Assembly (NCBI GenBank): GCA_932521035.1
Contig: OW051493.1
Span: 2,356,001 to 2,420,000 of the forward strand
Direction: 5' to 3'
Length of the DNA: 64,000 bases
Source of the DNA: Oscheius dolichura
Lineage: Eukaryota; Nematoda; Chromadorea; Rhabditida; Rhabditidae
Numbering within the stretch: the first letter of the stretch is position 1; each line of letters begins with the position of its first letter. The position numbers were made by a program, and so were the translations under genes. This document shows, piece after piece, positions 25,526 to 36,862 of this stretch. Below the pieces are notes generated by a model. That model saw nothing but the letters and a program-made list of their open reading frames with translations, was not told the origin of the DNA and ran no database searches.

Positions 25526-26000
25526 ATGATTTCTTCTCTCGTCAATCGGTAACTTGCTACTGTACTGCCTGCCCTATCCAGCTGTGCCACTATTTGTATT
25601 TTATTGCGCCGTTCATCCATTTTACGGGTCACATTGTTTTTTGCCGTGTCATGATCTTCCCCATCCAGTGCTATCCGTTTTTGTCGTTTGTAATCATTCT
25701 TATTCATGTTTCATTTCCCTTTGGGTCTTTCTTCTTCCCCTGTAGGGTATCGCTTTGTTCAATACAGAGTCCATGGCTCCTTTTTTAGCCTGTTGACATT
25801 TATCGTCTTTCCCCAATATCCATGAGCTTTCTCGTCTTTTATTCATGCACTTTTACTATTGTTCTCGGTGAATTTAACCCTGAATAAATATGGGTTTATT
25901 TATAAAAAGTAGAATCATTGTGTACTTCAAATGACGGTCGGGTACTGGGATTAGAGTATCTGGATTGTGGTTATCATGACAAGAAGCGGGAGTGTAGTTG
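25526..26000. other. Intergenic between convergent genes
   Basis: T-rich sequence holding an AATAAA-type signal (GAATAAATAT near 25881), suited to the 3' end of the plus-strand AT-hook gene. Nothing else was seen. Confidence 0.5.
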
Positions 26001-27026
26001 TTAGAAGGTGGCGTCGGCTTCCTTTGGTGGCTGGTTGTTGGTTCTCCAGGGCTTCCTCTTCCACTCTTCGACCGTGCTCCAGAACAAGTTCGCCTCGTCC
26101 TCGGGGGTCTTGAACTCGTTGACGTCCTTCTTGTTATTGTGTCGCTGAAAAGCCACGATTTATGAGCAGGGAGTTAATCACAAGTGTTGCTGTCTTGCTC
26201 GTAAGCGCCTAATATAACCGGAACTCTGGAATTAGCGAATTCTACACGACGCATGTCCTATCTTATCGTAAATTTCAGCTCTTTCGCACTTTTGAAGGTT
26301 GTTTTCCCTTGTCAAAAAGCGGCTATTTTTAAAAAAGAAGTCAGAACGATTGTTTTGCTTTTCCCGATCAAAGAAGTGCCGTTCAAGGCTGTATCTCCCC
26401 CTGACCTGGCTTTCTTTTCCCCGCGCGTGACCACCGTCAAAACGGGCAGATCAATCATTTCCTTTGAGTTTCACACAAGTTGTACGGTCTGTTGCTATTT
26501 TTATCAACTTATCTCTCTACAACGGGGAGTACAGGAGAAATATTGTGTCTTTCCATGGGGAGGGTCGGAACAAAGAGAGAGGTAGACGGCTAGACTACCA
26601 TAAGACACGTTTTGAATCTTTACCCGTAAATAGTGGAAGAGACGGTAACGGTGACGGTCAAAGTTCAAAGTTAACCGCGTAGTGTAAGGATGAGAACGCA
26701 CTTCCGGTTTCCTTACAAGTTTCCTTGCCGTTGTTACAGTAAGAACTGCTGGAATTATTTCAAGTCTTCGCTGAGGGGTCCATCGTTAAAACACGAACTA
26801 ATCTACAGTAATCTTGATACAGTAAGCGAGAATTTTGAAAATATGCGCGCAAAAGTCTCGCGATTTTCGAAAGTCAAGTTCCCCTATAAAAACTTACTCT
26901 TACTTGTGGACCTAGCTTATAAATCCCCTTTATACCGTATCTACTCACCTTTACATGGCGATGCTTCTTCATCTCTGTGAAGGCAACCAGGGAGAAGAGG
27001 AGAACCAGAAGATAGAGCAACTTCAT
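26001..27026 (-). CDS. Small secreted peptide, 73 residues
   Basis: Two exons, 27026-26949 and 26144-26001, join in phase 0 (26 + 47 residues). Residues 1-17 (MKLLYLLVLLFSLVAFT) form a clear signal peptide. The mature part is small, charged and lacks cysteine, with HRHVK at the exon end and then VNEFKTPEDEANLFWSTVEE and a basic, Asn/Pro-rich tail. The intron of about 800 nt (26145-26948) is long for this window. Family unknown; it may be a secreted effector, neuropeptide-like or structural peptide. No dibasic-spaced repeated peptides are present, which argues against a classical neuropeptide precursor. Confidence 0.75.
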
Positions 27027-28796
27027 TTCTCGTTGTCAGGCTGTAAAGTGGAGTACTGTACTGGCTGGGCTACTTGGGACGGAAGGAGATAATGAATGAA
27101 TGGAGCGTGAGAATGAAAGTGGGACAGAGCGGAGCCACGCCTTTTTCATTTTGAACTTTTCAAGGAGAGATCAATCCGTTTGAATTTTGCAGGAGGTTTG
27201 AAAGGCAACCGAGAAACCGGGGAAAACGGAGACAGTGAACGGGTTCTTACTCCTGATTAGTGAGAAAAACGGCTAATAAGAGAATTGCTCGCTTCCGTTC
27301 TCTAAAGGCCACGGCGACTGAAAGTCTCGGAATTTGATAACAGTTACTTGATCACGCGGGACGGAGAAGGTTGTAGCGGGAGGACAGGAGGAAGAGAATG
27401 GGATGGGGGAAGGAGGGTTCGAGCAAGGTCAGCCCCGATCCCCCAAAAGAGACGAGAGAGACAGATCTTGACTAATGGGATATCTGGAATCAATGATCAG
27501 TGTTATTCGTGGAGGAGAAGGCCGGTGGAGAAGGAAAAGAAAGAGATTCCGCCGGGGGATAACCTCTCCCAGCGACGATAGGAATGCAACTGCCGGGCAA
27601 TTTATGAACCACAGGAGTATAGAACTGCCGAATTGACCATCGAAACAGTTTGTTCAAACGGCTAAGCGCAATGCCAAGGTACCTTATCGTAAGCGGTGAT
27701 CTAGCGTATTTCGTGGACAAAGACCAACTAATCTTTGACTTTGGCCAACTCGAGGACAAATACCGCAACAGCGTTTCTGCTACTAAACTTACTCTCTCCG
27801 TTCTTTACGACGGACATTCTTCGCCGTTCAAAAATTCAAAAAGCGTTAGGGAACCAGAGTAGGCTACAGTATCCCCGTTAGTTAAATGAAAACCTCTGTT
27901 GATTTCTTTCCCCTCTGGCTACAGTATGTACGATTGGGTCACAGCATAGATGACCGCATTCGTTGCTGATAAGTTTTTCCAACTTGCACTAGGCTTCCAC
28001 TTGGTGAGATAAGGAGGCAGTGTAGCCGATGGCGCCTTGAAGTTATCTAAGGCGTACAAAGGCCGATTTGCAACTTGGGAATCACGTGAAAGTGATCATG
28101 CCTTTCGCCTTTAAAAGAGGGCGTTTCTCTGGGAAATTGCTTGGGTTTTTGATCCAGGATGGTGCTTGGAAAGGGACGAAGCTTCTATGGGAATTTTATC
28201 ATTCGTCGCAATTTCAAAATTGGAAACAAGAAGTCATCTTGGAAGGCTTCCCTCCAGTTCAGGCATTCCTTGCAAAGCATAAAATAAAATGTTCTACGGA
28301 TTACGGTAGTGAAGATCCGAGGATAAAACTGAAAATAACTCTCAATTCAGAAATTTCCCTCTTATAGTGTACTCAATTTGACTATCTGACCTCTAATGGC
28401 ATTAGTCTCCCATTGAGGCGAGCTCCTCTCGATACGATGACTGTACTTGTCCGTTACCCGGTATATTCTTGTTATCTCCTCCTCGCGGAGACCAAGGTAC
28501 ATGGACGCCGGCCTGTTAATCAAGATCCGATTCAGGCGGATCACGGGTGTGACACTGTCAATAAATGTCATCTCTGCCATATAAAAAGACGGCCGGTTAT
28601 TTTCTATCCCGGCCAGTTGAATGGGAGCTAATGTCGCTGTGCCAAAGTTCAATCATTTTCATCGAATTCTAAATTTGTACCACCTACGGAGAAAGGAAAT
28701 ATTTATGCACAAAACTATTATTGCCAGTACAACTCTATCTTTAGATAAAAACGAAGAGATCAAATCACACATTGCATCATCCACCGGTGGTCCTGT
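27027..28796. other. No supported gene
   Basis: Open frames exist on both strands, for example 28068-28367 (+) and 28362-28652 (-). Both read protein-like but lack splice partners or homology. TACAGTA-type motifs recur (27864, 27920). A purine-rich block lies at about 27340-27440. Part of this stretch must be promoter for the 73-residue peptide gene, which points left from 27026. Confidence 0.4.
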
Positions 28797-31700
28797 TCAG
28801 TCCTTCTCAACATTTAAAATTTTGTCGGGGTTGATGTTGAGATTATTGTGGACAGATGAGTCACGCACAGCCCGGTGCTTAGCGCTCTCCTTACTGTGAC
28901 GGATGCCATAGGCGAAGTAGATAACCAGGCCGATTAACATCCATACGACCATTCGAACCCAGGTGAGCCAATTTAGGAAAGCCATCATAAAACAATTGAT
29001 CAGGAGACCGAGAGCAGGGATAAATGGGACGAAAGGCACCTGAAAGGAAAAAATTATTGAATTTCACGATTAGGAGACAAAACACTGAGAGGCGTGTGAA
29101 TTGTGGCTCTGACAAACGACACGGCGTGTGAACTGTGGCTCACACTAAACTGCAAAACGCCACAGTTTGCACGCCGTGTCGCTTTCCATTCGAATTTAGT
29201 CCTGTTCCTCCGGTTGACTTGATCTTTTTACCTTGTAAGACAGTTCCAGAGAGTTCTGCTTATGAGCACAAACTATCACAAGTGCAAACAGGCTACAAAC
29301 ACCAAAAATGACACAGATTATAATCCCGTAGATATGAGTATGAAGCGCTAAACGGTATTCTTGTTCATCAGCCTTTCTTTAGCTTACAGAAACGGAAGCA
29401 GAGAGCCAGAGCGAAGTCAGCAGCCACCATAGCCACAACAGCAATGACAATGGAAGTCGATGCTCCGAGCCGTTCAAAGAACTTCCTGAGAGGCAGCCAA
29501 CGAGCGAGAGTTCCTCCTGACATTGGCTGTTTAGGAGAGACAAAGAGAGGCTCACCATCATCCAACTCGTCAGGAAGGCCGCCATCGAGAGGTGCAGATT
29601 GATGGCGGAGGATTATGACACAGGCGGAGACAATAGAATAGGCTAGCAGTGTTCCAATGGAGAGGAATTCTACCAGTGCTTCGAGATCAAAAACAGCAGC
29701 GATTATTCCATTCAGAATTGTGAAGACGATAATGGCGTTGAGAGGAACCTGAAATGTTTTTAGATTGAACGGGGAGTGTTCTCTTCACCTTGGTTCTGCT
29801 ATTAATCCGTCCAAACCATTTAAAAATGAGCCCGTCGTCGGCCATGGCGTAGACACTTCTCGGCAGGGCAAATGCTCCGGTAACCTGTAAAAAGCCTTCT
29901 TTCTTCCGTTACCAACCCATTTATACCAAATTATTAATCATTCCACAGAGTGCTCCGACGGTTATAATGTACTTGGGTACTGTAGCTCCTTTGGCTGCGA
30001 AGGCAGCAGCGTAGGCAGCTGAGGAATCAATCTGAAGCTCTCGTTATTTTTAACGAGGAAAATACAAGAACTACCTGATCATAGGGAACAAGCAGACTGA
30101 GAATGGCACCCATCAGAACGTAAAGAGTGGTTACCAGACCGAGAGAGCCAAAAATGGCCAAGGGAATAGTCTTTCGGGGATCTGAAACGGTTATTAGGAA
30201 TAAAGAGAGAAGATAGCTACTTTTAGCTTCCTCTCCAGCTGATCCCAACGCTTCGAACCCGATAAAAGAGAAGAAACAGGTAGCTGCTCCGGTCAAGGTG
30301 CCGCCAAAACCATAGGGGAAGAAACTAAACGGTCAGAATTTTTTTGAAATTAAAGCTGTGTCTGACTTTGAGGTCCCACTCTCGGATTTTCCAAACCAGA
30401 GGGAGAAATCGGCATAAATAAAGCCAAAGACGATAACAGTAATCAGAACCTGAAATGTTCCCCTTCGCCGAAGAATGTTGTTCGAACAATACCACGACGT
30501 TCAACAGAACAAAGGCAGTGTTGACATTGGCAGAAAATTTTGAACCCAAGGCCACTGCAATAGCCACAACGACAATCAACACGAAAGCGAGAACATCCAC
30601 ATAGTGGCTGAAGAAGCCACCAGACTAAAATATCCTTTATTTTATGGAGGGAAACGGAAGACAGACATGGGCCATTTCTCCCAGTGTATCTAGAGTAAAA
30701 TTACTCAACCTCCCTCCAATCAAATTGTCAAAATAAGCGGACCAGGAACGAGCCACAGCTGTAAATTGGCCTATAAGAACAAGAAAAGGCGGAAAACGGA
30801 CCAGCATTGCCGATCATGTATTCCAGAAGGACCGTCCAGCCAATGATGAAGGCCCAAAGCTCTCCTACTCCGACGTATGCATAAGTATAAGCACTTCCAG
30901 CTCGAGGGAATCTGAAATTCCTTGTTTAGCTGTGGAACTGTGGCGGTGGAAACGACACGGTGTGTGAGCTGTGGCTCTCACCTGGCTCCAAATTCTGCAT
31001 AACTGAAGGCGGATAGCAGCGCAGCAAATCCAGCCATCAGAAAACAGAGCACAATGGATGGTCCAGCTTGATTCTTGATAACAGTTCCAGTCAGAACGAA
31101 TATTCCTGCTCCGATCATATGCCCCACGGCGATGAAGGCAATATCCAGTACGGAGAGACATCTCTTCAACTCGGAGTGTAGTTCTCCCGCGTCAAAGGTT
31201 TTCTTTCTTGTAAGAGTTTGCCAAACATTTTGTTTGAACATTTTTGATGCCTGCTGAAAGAGAAACAGTAGGTTGGTGGTAATGAGATAAAAATAGAGTT
31301 ATGGTAAACAGTTGAGGGTAGTTCCCCTCCGCAACAAAGAGGATCGTTGTGAGAGTCACGGGTAGGAAGGGATTGACAATGATTATGGTTTGTTGAAGAG
31401 AAACAGACAGGGAAAACACCGTGCCCCCACGATGCATATTTGAAAAGAGGAAGAGGAAAACGAGGTGTTCCCCTTTGAGAAGGGTGGAATCAACTAGATG
31501 TATGGAGTTGGGAGAGGAGATATTGTAGATAAATAATACTGTGTATATGACCTATAAGTTCAGACAGTGAGAAAAGTTTTGATTAGAAAATCGGAAAACA
31601 CTTGATTACGGTAGAGCTCTTGTCGCCATCCGAATGCCTTCGGGCGGAAGAGTAAAGGACAGAAAAGCTGCAGAAACGCTTGGTAACGGCGCTAGCAAAT

Positions 31701-32072
31701 GGGTAAATAGGGGGCTTGGAAAGGTTCTCATTGAGGAAATAAGAACCTAAAACGATCCAGTAGTCGAAAACTAGAGCCCCACCCAAAAAAAACAACAATC
31801 CGTAAGAAGAGCTAATACAACAACTGTGAACAACGAGATCAGACAGGAGAACCCCCCACCTGCTCGCCTTCAAAATAACCCATATGGCTATGTAAACCCA
31901 TAAGCAAACAAAAGTAACGGGTGACTGAGGGAAGCAATACAATCATTTTACTACCTTCTCCAGTTGAAATGCTTACTTTTCTGATAATCACCATGTTTTC
32001 AGGCAATTGCCTCAGCTGATCTGGATGTTTTTTTAAAGAGGGGGTGAAAACGGCCGAATTGCCCGAGTTCAT
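28797..32072 (-). CDS. Cationic amino acid transporter (SLC7 CAT family)
   Basis: Predicted plasma-membrane carrier for arginine, lysine and related amino acids. Thirteen exons join in frame: 32072-31977 and 31253-30982 (the first join spans a 723-nt intron), then 30911-30802, 30770-30667, 30624-30493, 30449-30367, 30324-30221, 30181-30075, 30031-29927, 29884-29789, 29748-29388, 29347-29232 and 29039-28797. This gives 642 residues, normal for the family. Without the first exon, translation would start at 31241 with 606 residues. Family hallmarks: [15 protein letters not shown] in the first helix, [36 protein letters not shown], and [13 protein letters not shown]. About 14 hydrophobic helices are visible. 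The C-terminus is cytosolic and polar. Two introns contain 32-nt repeats. TTTCAG stands right before the alternative start. Confidence 0.9.
29090..29190. repeat. 32-nt repeat array in CAT intron
   Basis: Direct copies start at 29094 and 29126 (exact 32-nt period), followed by an inverted copy CCACAGTTTGCACGCCGTG at about 29160. It lies in the intron between 29040 and 29231. Confidence 0.85.
30928..30980. repeat. 32-nt repeat in CAT intron
   Basis: Degenerate and good copies (ACACGGTGTGTGAGCTGTGGC) fill the short intron 30912-30981 up to the donor of exon 31253-30982. Confidence 0.75.
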
Positions 32073-33481
32073 GTTGTGTCGGTTTGAAAACGGTCCACCT
32101 TTCAGGAGAATCAGGGAACATAAACAGCGCCATTATGTATGAAGGCCGTTTATGGGATCACCAAGCACAATAACGGCTGGTGGAAACAGTTAGTCAGGTC
32201 TCTCTCCTCGAAGAATAACAAGGCCTGCCGGGAAACGGCAGCTGCCAAGCTGAGGAGACGGTTGACTGTTCTCCTTTACTACTGGGAGTCTCAGAAGGAA
32301 TTATTGTCTCTCTTAGGTTAAAAAATTGCTCGACCTGTTGAGGGAAATGAAAAACAGGGGATGGAGACCTGTGCAAATAGAACCAGCGATCGGGAGGGAG
32401 TAATCCAGGGGTAGAATTAATCTAATGGGTACAGAGAAACAACCTCCATCCATCTGCAACCCCCCGTGGTTTATAAAGGACGCTCAATATTTGTCTGTAC
32501 AGAATTCCGGGAATCGTCCTTTTGTCGAAATTCGGCGAGGACGAGAGACGTGGGTCGCGTGGGAATCAGATTGCTGCAAATATGTTATGGTCTCTCCATT
32601 TCGGGTAGGGAGGAAAGGAGTGTTTTCCGCTCGAAAAGGGGGAGAAGGAAGTGATCAAGGAACTGGTCAAGGTAGAAATAGACGACTGGGTGCATAGAAA
32701 CGCTCAGAGGGGGTTTGTTTTCACCAAAAAACCGAGTCAAAATGATCCCCTGCCACGTATCCACCTCCCCCCACTAAACAGGTAACAGAGTTCATAAAAA
32801 CCCAGGGCTGGTTACCAGAGGATTTCTCGTGATAATCGTCACCCATTGATCCGAATCAAAATGGTGGGGGCTAGAAAAGGACTGTCAGGGAATATTGAAC
32901 AGCTGGGGGGTGCTGCTGGCCGGAGGGGGGAAAGCGGCCATTGATTGTTCCCTAATAAAAAGAAAACTGTGGAAATTATAGGCGGAATGAAAGGAACCCG
33001 CATTGGGGTCTGATTCCCATTTAAATCCAGGGGTAAACCCGGAAAAGGAGATGAACATTGGCCATCTGGCACCGCAGCACGAGGAGGGAATACCCTGTGG
33101 GAATGAGAGAGAGACCGTGAGTCGCGCCCCTACTTTCCCCAGCTTCGATTATGTAAAGCGATCGGCTTACTAGGGGGAAAAGGTGGGAGAAATATGCTCG
33201 GAAAGGGGAACACATAACCGACCACCACAATCTAGTCGACAGAAAGACCCAGTTAACAATGTTTTTATTTCACCCAGAGAGGAATAACAAGTTCATCTCT
33301 TTCTCTCTCTGGTTGCCCGGTTGAAAAGCAACTTTTGAACCGGTTTCACCCGGGGGAGGCGGATGGGTGGCACGAGTTTATACTGGAAAGTAATGAGACA
33401 TACTGGAAAACAGACAAGAAATACGTCTACGATATCATCTATGTTTACTTTTTATTATAATCAATGGAAGGCTCGAGATCG
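32073..33481. other. Intergenic, no supported gene
   Basis: Upstream flank of the CAT gene and downstream flank of the phosphatase gene. Only unsupported short frames are present, and no RNA gene was seen. Confidence 0.45.
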
Positions 33482-34584
33482 CTAATGAGTAGAGCGAAGT
33501 ACGGTAGCTGTCTTTCCTACACGGCTCATTTTACGGGCTTCGAGGAAGGTGAAAGTTATCTCGCCGTGACGACTGATCTAAATATTATTGATATTATGGA
33601 AGGAGAGGAAGGCACCTGAAGGACGGCAGCTCGATTGTGGAAGTCGTCCGAGTAGCTGGGGGCACTGAACAGGGTCAGGACTTTGTTTTTATTGCTGAAG
33701 CGGAAGCCGTTGTCGACGACCTGATGACCCCGGATGATCATGTTCACTCCCAGCTGCTTGCACTGCTGGGCAATGGCGTCATCTCCAAACGTATAGGAGC
33801 ATCCTCTATCGTCGTTGGGGTTGAATCCCTTGCAGGTGGGTGACGGGTCCGCCCAGAGGAGGTCCTCCAACAGGCCGGCCGGCTCCTCCTGTCCTCGCTT
33901 GAGATTACGCAGATCTTGGATGGACTTCAGTGACGGCGACAGGCCGCCGTGGATGCAGAGGATCGTGTGGCAGACGACGGCGGCAATCGGCAGCTCGCTG
34001 AAGACTTTGCCAATCTTCTCCCAAATCAGGTCGCATTCATTCTTCTTGTGGTAACGGGCGCGCAACTCCGACAAGAAGCCGTAGGAGATGTTCACGGAGG
34101 GAGACTCGTGATTCCCGCGGAGGAGATAGACATTGTTGGGAAAGCGGAGCTGGAGGGCGGTGATAAGAACCAGCACCTCGAGAGAATGCTTCCCACGGTC
34201 CACATAGTCTCCGAGGAAGAGGTAGCGGGTGTTGAAAGGCCAGCCGCACTTCTAAAGTACAAATAGACTATTGTTTTTCCATAGAAAAACAAGAGCTTAC
34301 CACAAAAATATTCAGTAGATCAGCGTATTGGCCGTGGATCTAAAACAAAACATTTATATGCATTTGGCAACGGAAAATTGGAAATTCAAACGTTAAGCAT
34401 CACTTACGTCACCGCAGATCTGAAGAGGCGAATTGAGATCCAAGACGGTGGGAGACTGGGCCAAGGAGGCGTGGCTCCGATGGAAGAGGTCCACCAGCAG
34501 ACCGGCACAGAAGTCGTGTTCCACCGGGCCGGCAGCAAAGAGATCCCGGATCAGTTTGTCCACATCGTGATGTTTCTCGGACAT
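33482..34584 (-). CDS. PP1-type serine/threonine phosphatase, divergent
   Basis: Catalytic subunit of the PPP family, a metal-dependent phosphoserine/threonine phosphatase. Exons 34584-34408, 34339-34301, 34251-33616 and 33577-33482 give 315 residues, about the usual PP1 catalytic length. The last intron is 38 nt. All core motifs are present: CGD|IHGQ (58-63, split by an intron), GDYVDRG (86-92), GNHE (118-121), then HGGLSP, LLWADP, RGHQVV and FSAPSY. It is not a standard PP1 isoform. The usual SAPNYCGEFDN reads SAPSYSDDFHN, so the cysteine that reacts with microcystin in PP1 is serine. The second half carries insertions, and the C-terminus (ISRHGEITFTFLEARKM...) ends with a short basic tail. 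Many nematodes have such extra PP1-like genes, often in sperm; that role here is a guess. It is head-to-head with the gene at 35115. Confidence 0.9.
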
Positions 34585-35114
34585 GGCGCCGGAGAAATTG
34601 GACGAGAAATGAAAAATGGAAGCGAAAGCGAAAGGCTTTTGGTTCTAGCCGATTAGACAGGGAATTGACAGGTCCCCTCCACAGAAAAACTGTAAAATCT
34701 TTCAGCTTGCTCGTTTTTCTTCGATTGACTAGTTGTTGCCGTTATTTACAAGCTATTCGTCGTGGAATGCCGGTTGTTGGTATGTTTTTATTTTCTTCCG
34801 GTCGGGATTTTTATCAGCGCAGGCAGCATAGGGAAACGAGATTGTGACGCTCGCCGTAGCATAACACAAAGTGCGCGTTGAGAGTATTTTATGAGGAGAT
34901 TAGGTGCCCAAACTATTCCGCCTACTCATTCTTATTTTCCACTGTGCAGATCTATTTTTTGCACTTTTCCACCCGGAAATATCAAACCGTACTCTGTCGC
35001 ACTCACTTCCCGGTCAAAAACGTTTTAGAATTTCGCATTTGTCAGGGAAAATCCAACAGATTCTCGGCCCGAAAAATGAAGTGATGACTTGTCTTGGGTA
35101 ATTCGACCGGGAAG
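34585..35114. promoter_or_regulatory. Shared divergent promoter region (inferred)
   Basis: The phosphatase (minus, start 34584) and the membrane-protein gene (plus, start 35115) point away from each other across 530 bp. This stretch must contain both promoters. No specific factor site is recognised. Confidence 0.4.
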
Positions 35115-36630
35115 ATGGATCCTTTTAAATTTCAAATGTCACGGCTTTCAGGCTATGCCCCTCCTGACGCACTGCCGGAGCCGATGGCCTTCTTCAGTTA
35201 CGGATGTTGCGTTTCGACGTCTCAAGCCCTTTGGGTCCTCATCGTTACATTTATCGTGGCCATTTTGATGATTATCCTCTGTATCATGTCGGCTATCTTC
35301 GTCCGATGGGTCTATAAACGTCGTATGAGGAAGAAAATCGACGCTCTCAAGGAGCGCTACCGTCAAGAGGACAAGGAAAAGCGCGAACGTGAACAGGAAC
35401 TTCTCCAAATTGCCAAGAGACGTTAGTTTGCTTTTTATTCTTTTGTAAGAGATGGCTTTTAGCTGTGGTTCCCCGTCCTCTCAATCTCAGTAATGAATTT
35501 AAACAGTTCTTTAGCGGCCATCAGCCTGCTCCCAATGTGGTTAACGCTCCTCTCCAGCCTCAGGCTACTCATGATCTAGCTGAACATACTGCCGTCGACA
35601 AGGAGAAGTCCAGTGAACGCATGGACCCCAATTTGGAAGTCTCTATGAAGCCACCGGAACGGGGAGAAATGGTATTTGATGGTAGTCAGAACAAGAAGAA
35701 GACCTTGATGGTGGAGCCGGCTACTGTAGCCGGAGTCATCCATGAAATTGCCAAGGCGGAAGTGAAGCTGAATCCTGAGCAACAGCCTTATCCTCATATC
35801 ACCTTGGGATATCGTCAGAAGGAAGTGTACGTTTTCCCCTGTTTTTGCCAGTTGTAAAACGACGCGGCGCGTGAATTGTGGTGCGGCAGACGACACGGCG
35901 CGTGAACTGTGGCTCTGACAAACGACAGGGCGGGTAAACTGTAGATGAGTTTTGCAGTGACAGTGAAGAACCACATTTCACTCACAGTTTCGCTTCTTGC
36001 TCCCTATAAACTCATAAACTTTTCAGGGAACCTACTCAACCGGATACTTCTTCATCTTTGACTAGTTCCAAATTTAAACCCAAGAAGAAAAACGAAGAAA
36101 CTGTAGAGGAAGAGACCCAAAAGAGCGAAAACGATTTCGAGATGGTTGTCATGAAAACTCAGGAAGATAGCCCGGACAAAATTCTGAACAAGAAGCTGAA
36201 GAACAGTAAGAAGAGTAGCCGAAAGGCCGAACCCGATCAGTCTGGATCAGCTCGCCGCCCCTCGGAAGATTTCCCCTATTACCAGCCAAGGAATCTGCCT
36301 CGAGGAGCCAAGGCAGTCACCGATTTGTCTGCTAGCTATCAGTCTACTCAAAAGAGCCTGAGAGGAATGCCCTCGCCTCCTAAAGTAGTCCCCGAGGTGA
36401 AACGACCCGAGCCAAATAAACAGGCATACAATGTCTATGAGCTGCGCCGACTGGCCGAGAAGCAGGCCGGAGTGGCTGAGACGGAAGAGGCCTGTGAGAT
36501 GATTAGGAATAGAAATCCACCCAAAGGAGAGCCGAAGAAGCAGGATCTAGGACAACCGGCGACCAAGAGAGTCGCACAGATTCAGAAGGCAAATGATCTG
36601 AAGCTGAAGATGCAGAGTCCTAGCCCCTGA
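35115..36630 (+). CDS. Single-pass membrane protein with charged, disordered tail (424 residues)
   Basis: Three exons, 35115-35421, 35463-35826 and 36027-36630, keep one frame (425 codons with stop). The first ATG in frame is used; seven more codons are open upstream but begin with TTG. Residues about 30-75 hold a short Cys-containing segment (GCCVSTSQALW) and one membrane helix (VLIVTFIVAILMIILCIMSA). It is followed at once by KRRMRKK and a Lys/Glu-rich helix (residues about 75-100). This suggests an extracellular/lumenal N-terminus and a cytosolic tail. The remaining about 320 residues are polar, Lys/Glu/Pro-rich and probably disordered. The intron 35827-36026 carries a 32-nt repeat array. 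AATAAA at 36662 fits the 3' end. The family is not recognised. Confidence 0.8.
35860..35945. repeat. 32-nt repeat array in intron
   Basis: Three direct copies. The second and third begin at 35900 and 35932, exactly 32 nt apart; the first begins at 35869. It lies within intron 35827-36026 of the membrane-protein gene. Confidence 0.85.
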
Positions 36631-36862
36631 TAGCTGTCGTTATCTTTTCTTTCTTTCATCTAATAAAACGTGTTGTCTTGTGTCTTCTGGTGTTGTAATT
36701 CTGTTGAAAAGTGTGTTTTTGGGGCTGACTTGAGGAGAAGCCTTCCAGGGTGCTTCAAAGTTTTACATGATTTTTTTTGTGTACACGATTTATTCTATTC
36801 GCATTCATAATCAACTACAGTTTCCGTCAGCATTTTTTTAATAAACAAATAAAAAGGGATCT

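Noticed and set aside
28068-28652. Protein-like frames on both strands (28068-28367 +, 28362-28652 -)
   Set aside because: No start or splice support and no family; kept out of the gene list although the minus frame could be an exon.
31583-31942. 119-codon hydrophobic minus-strand frame
   Set aside because: It lies within the long first intron of the amino acid transporter, and no exon signals bound it.
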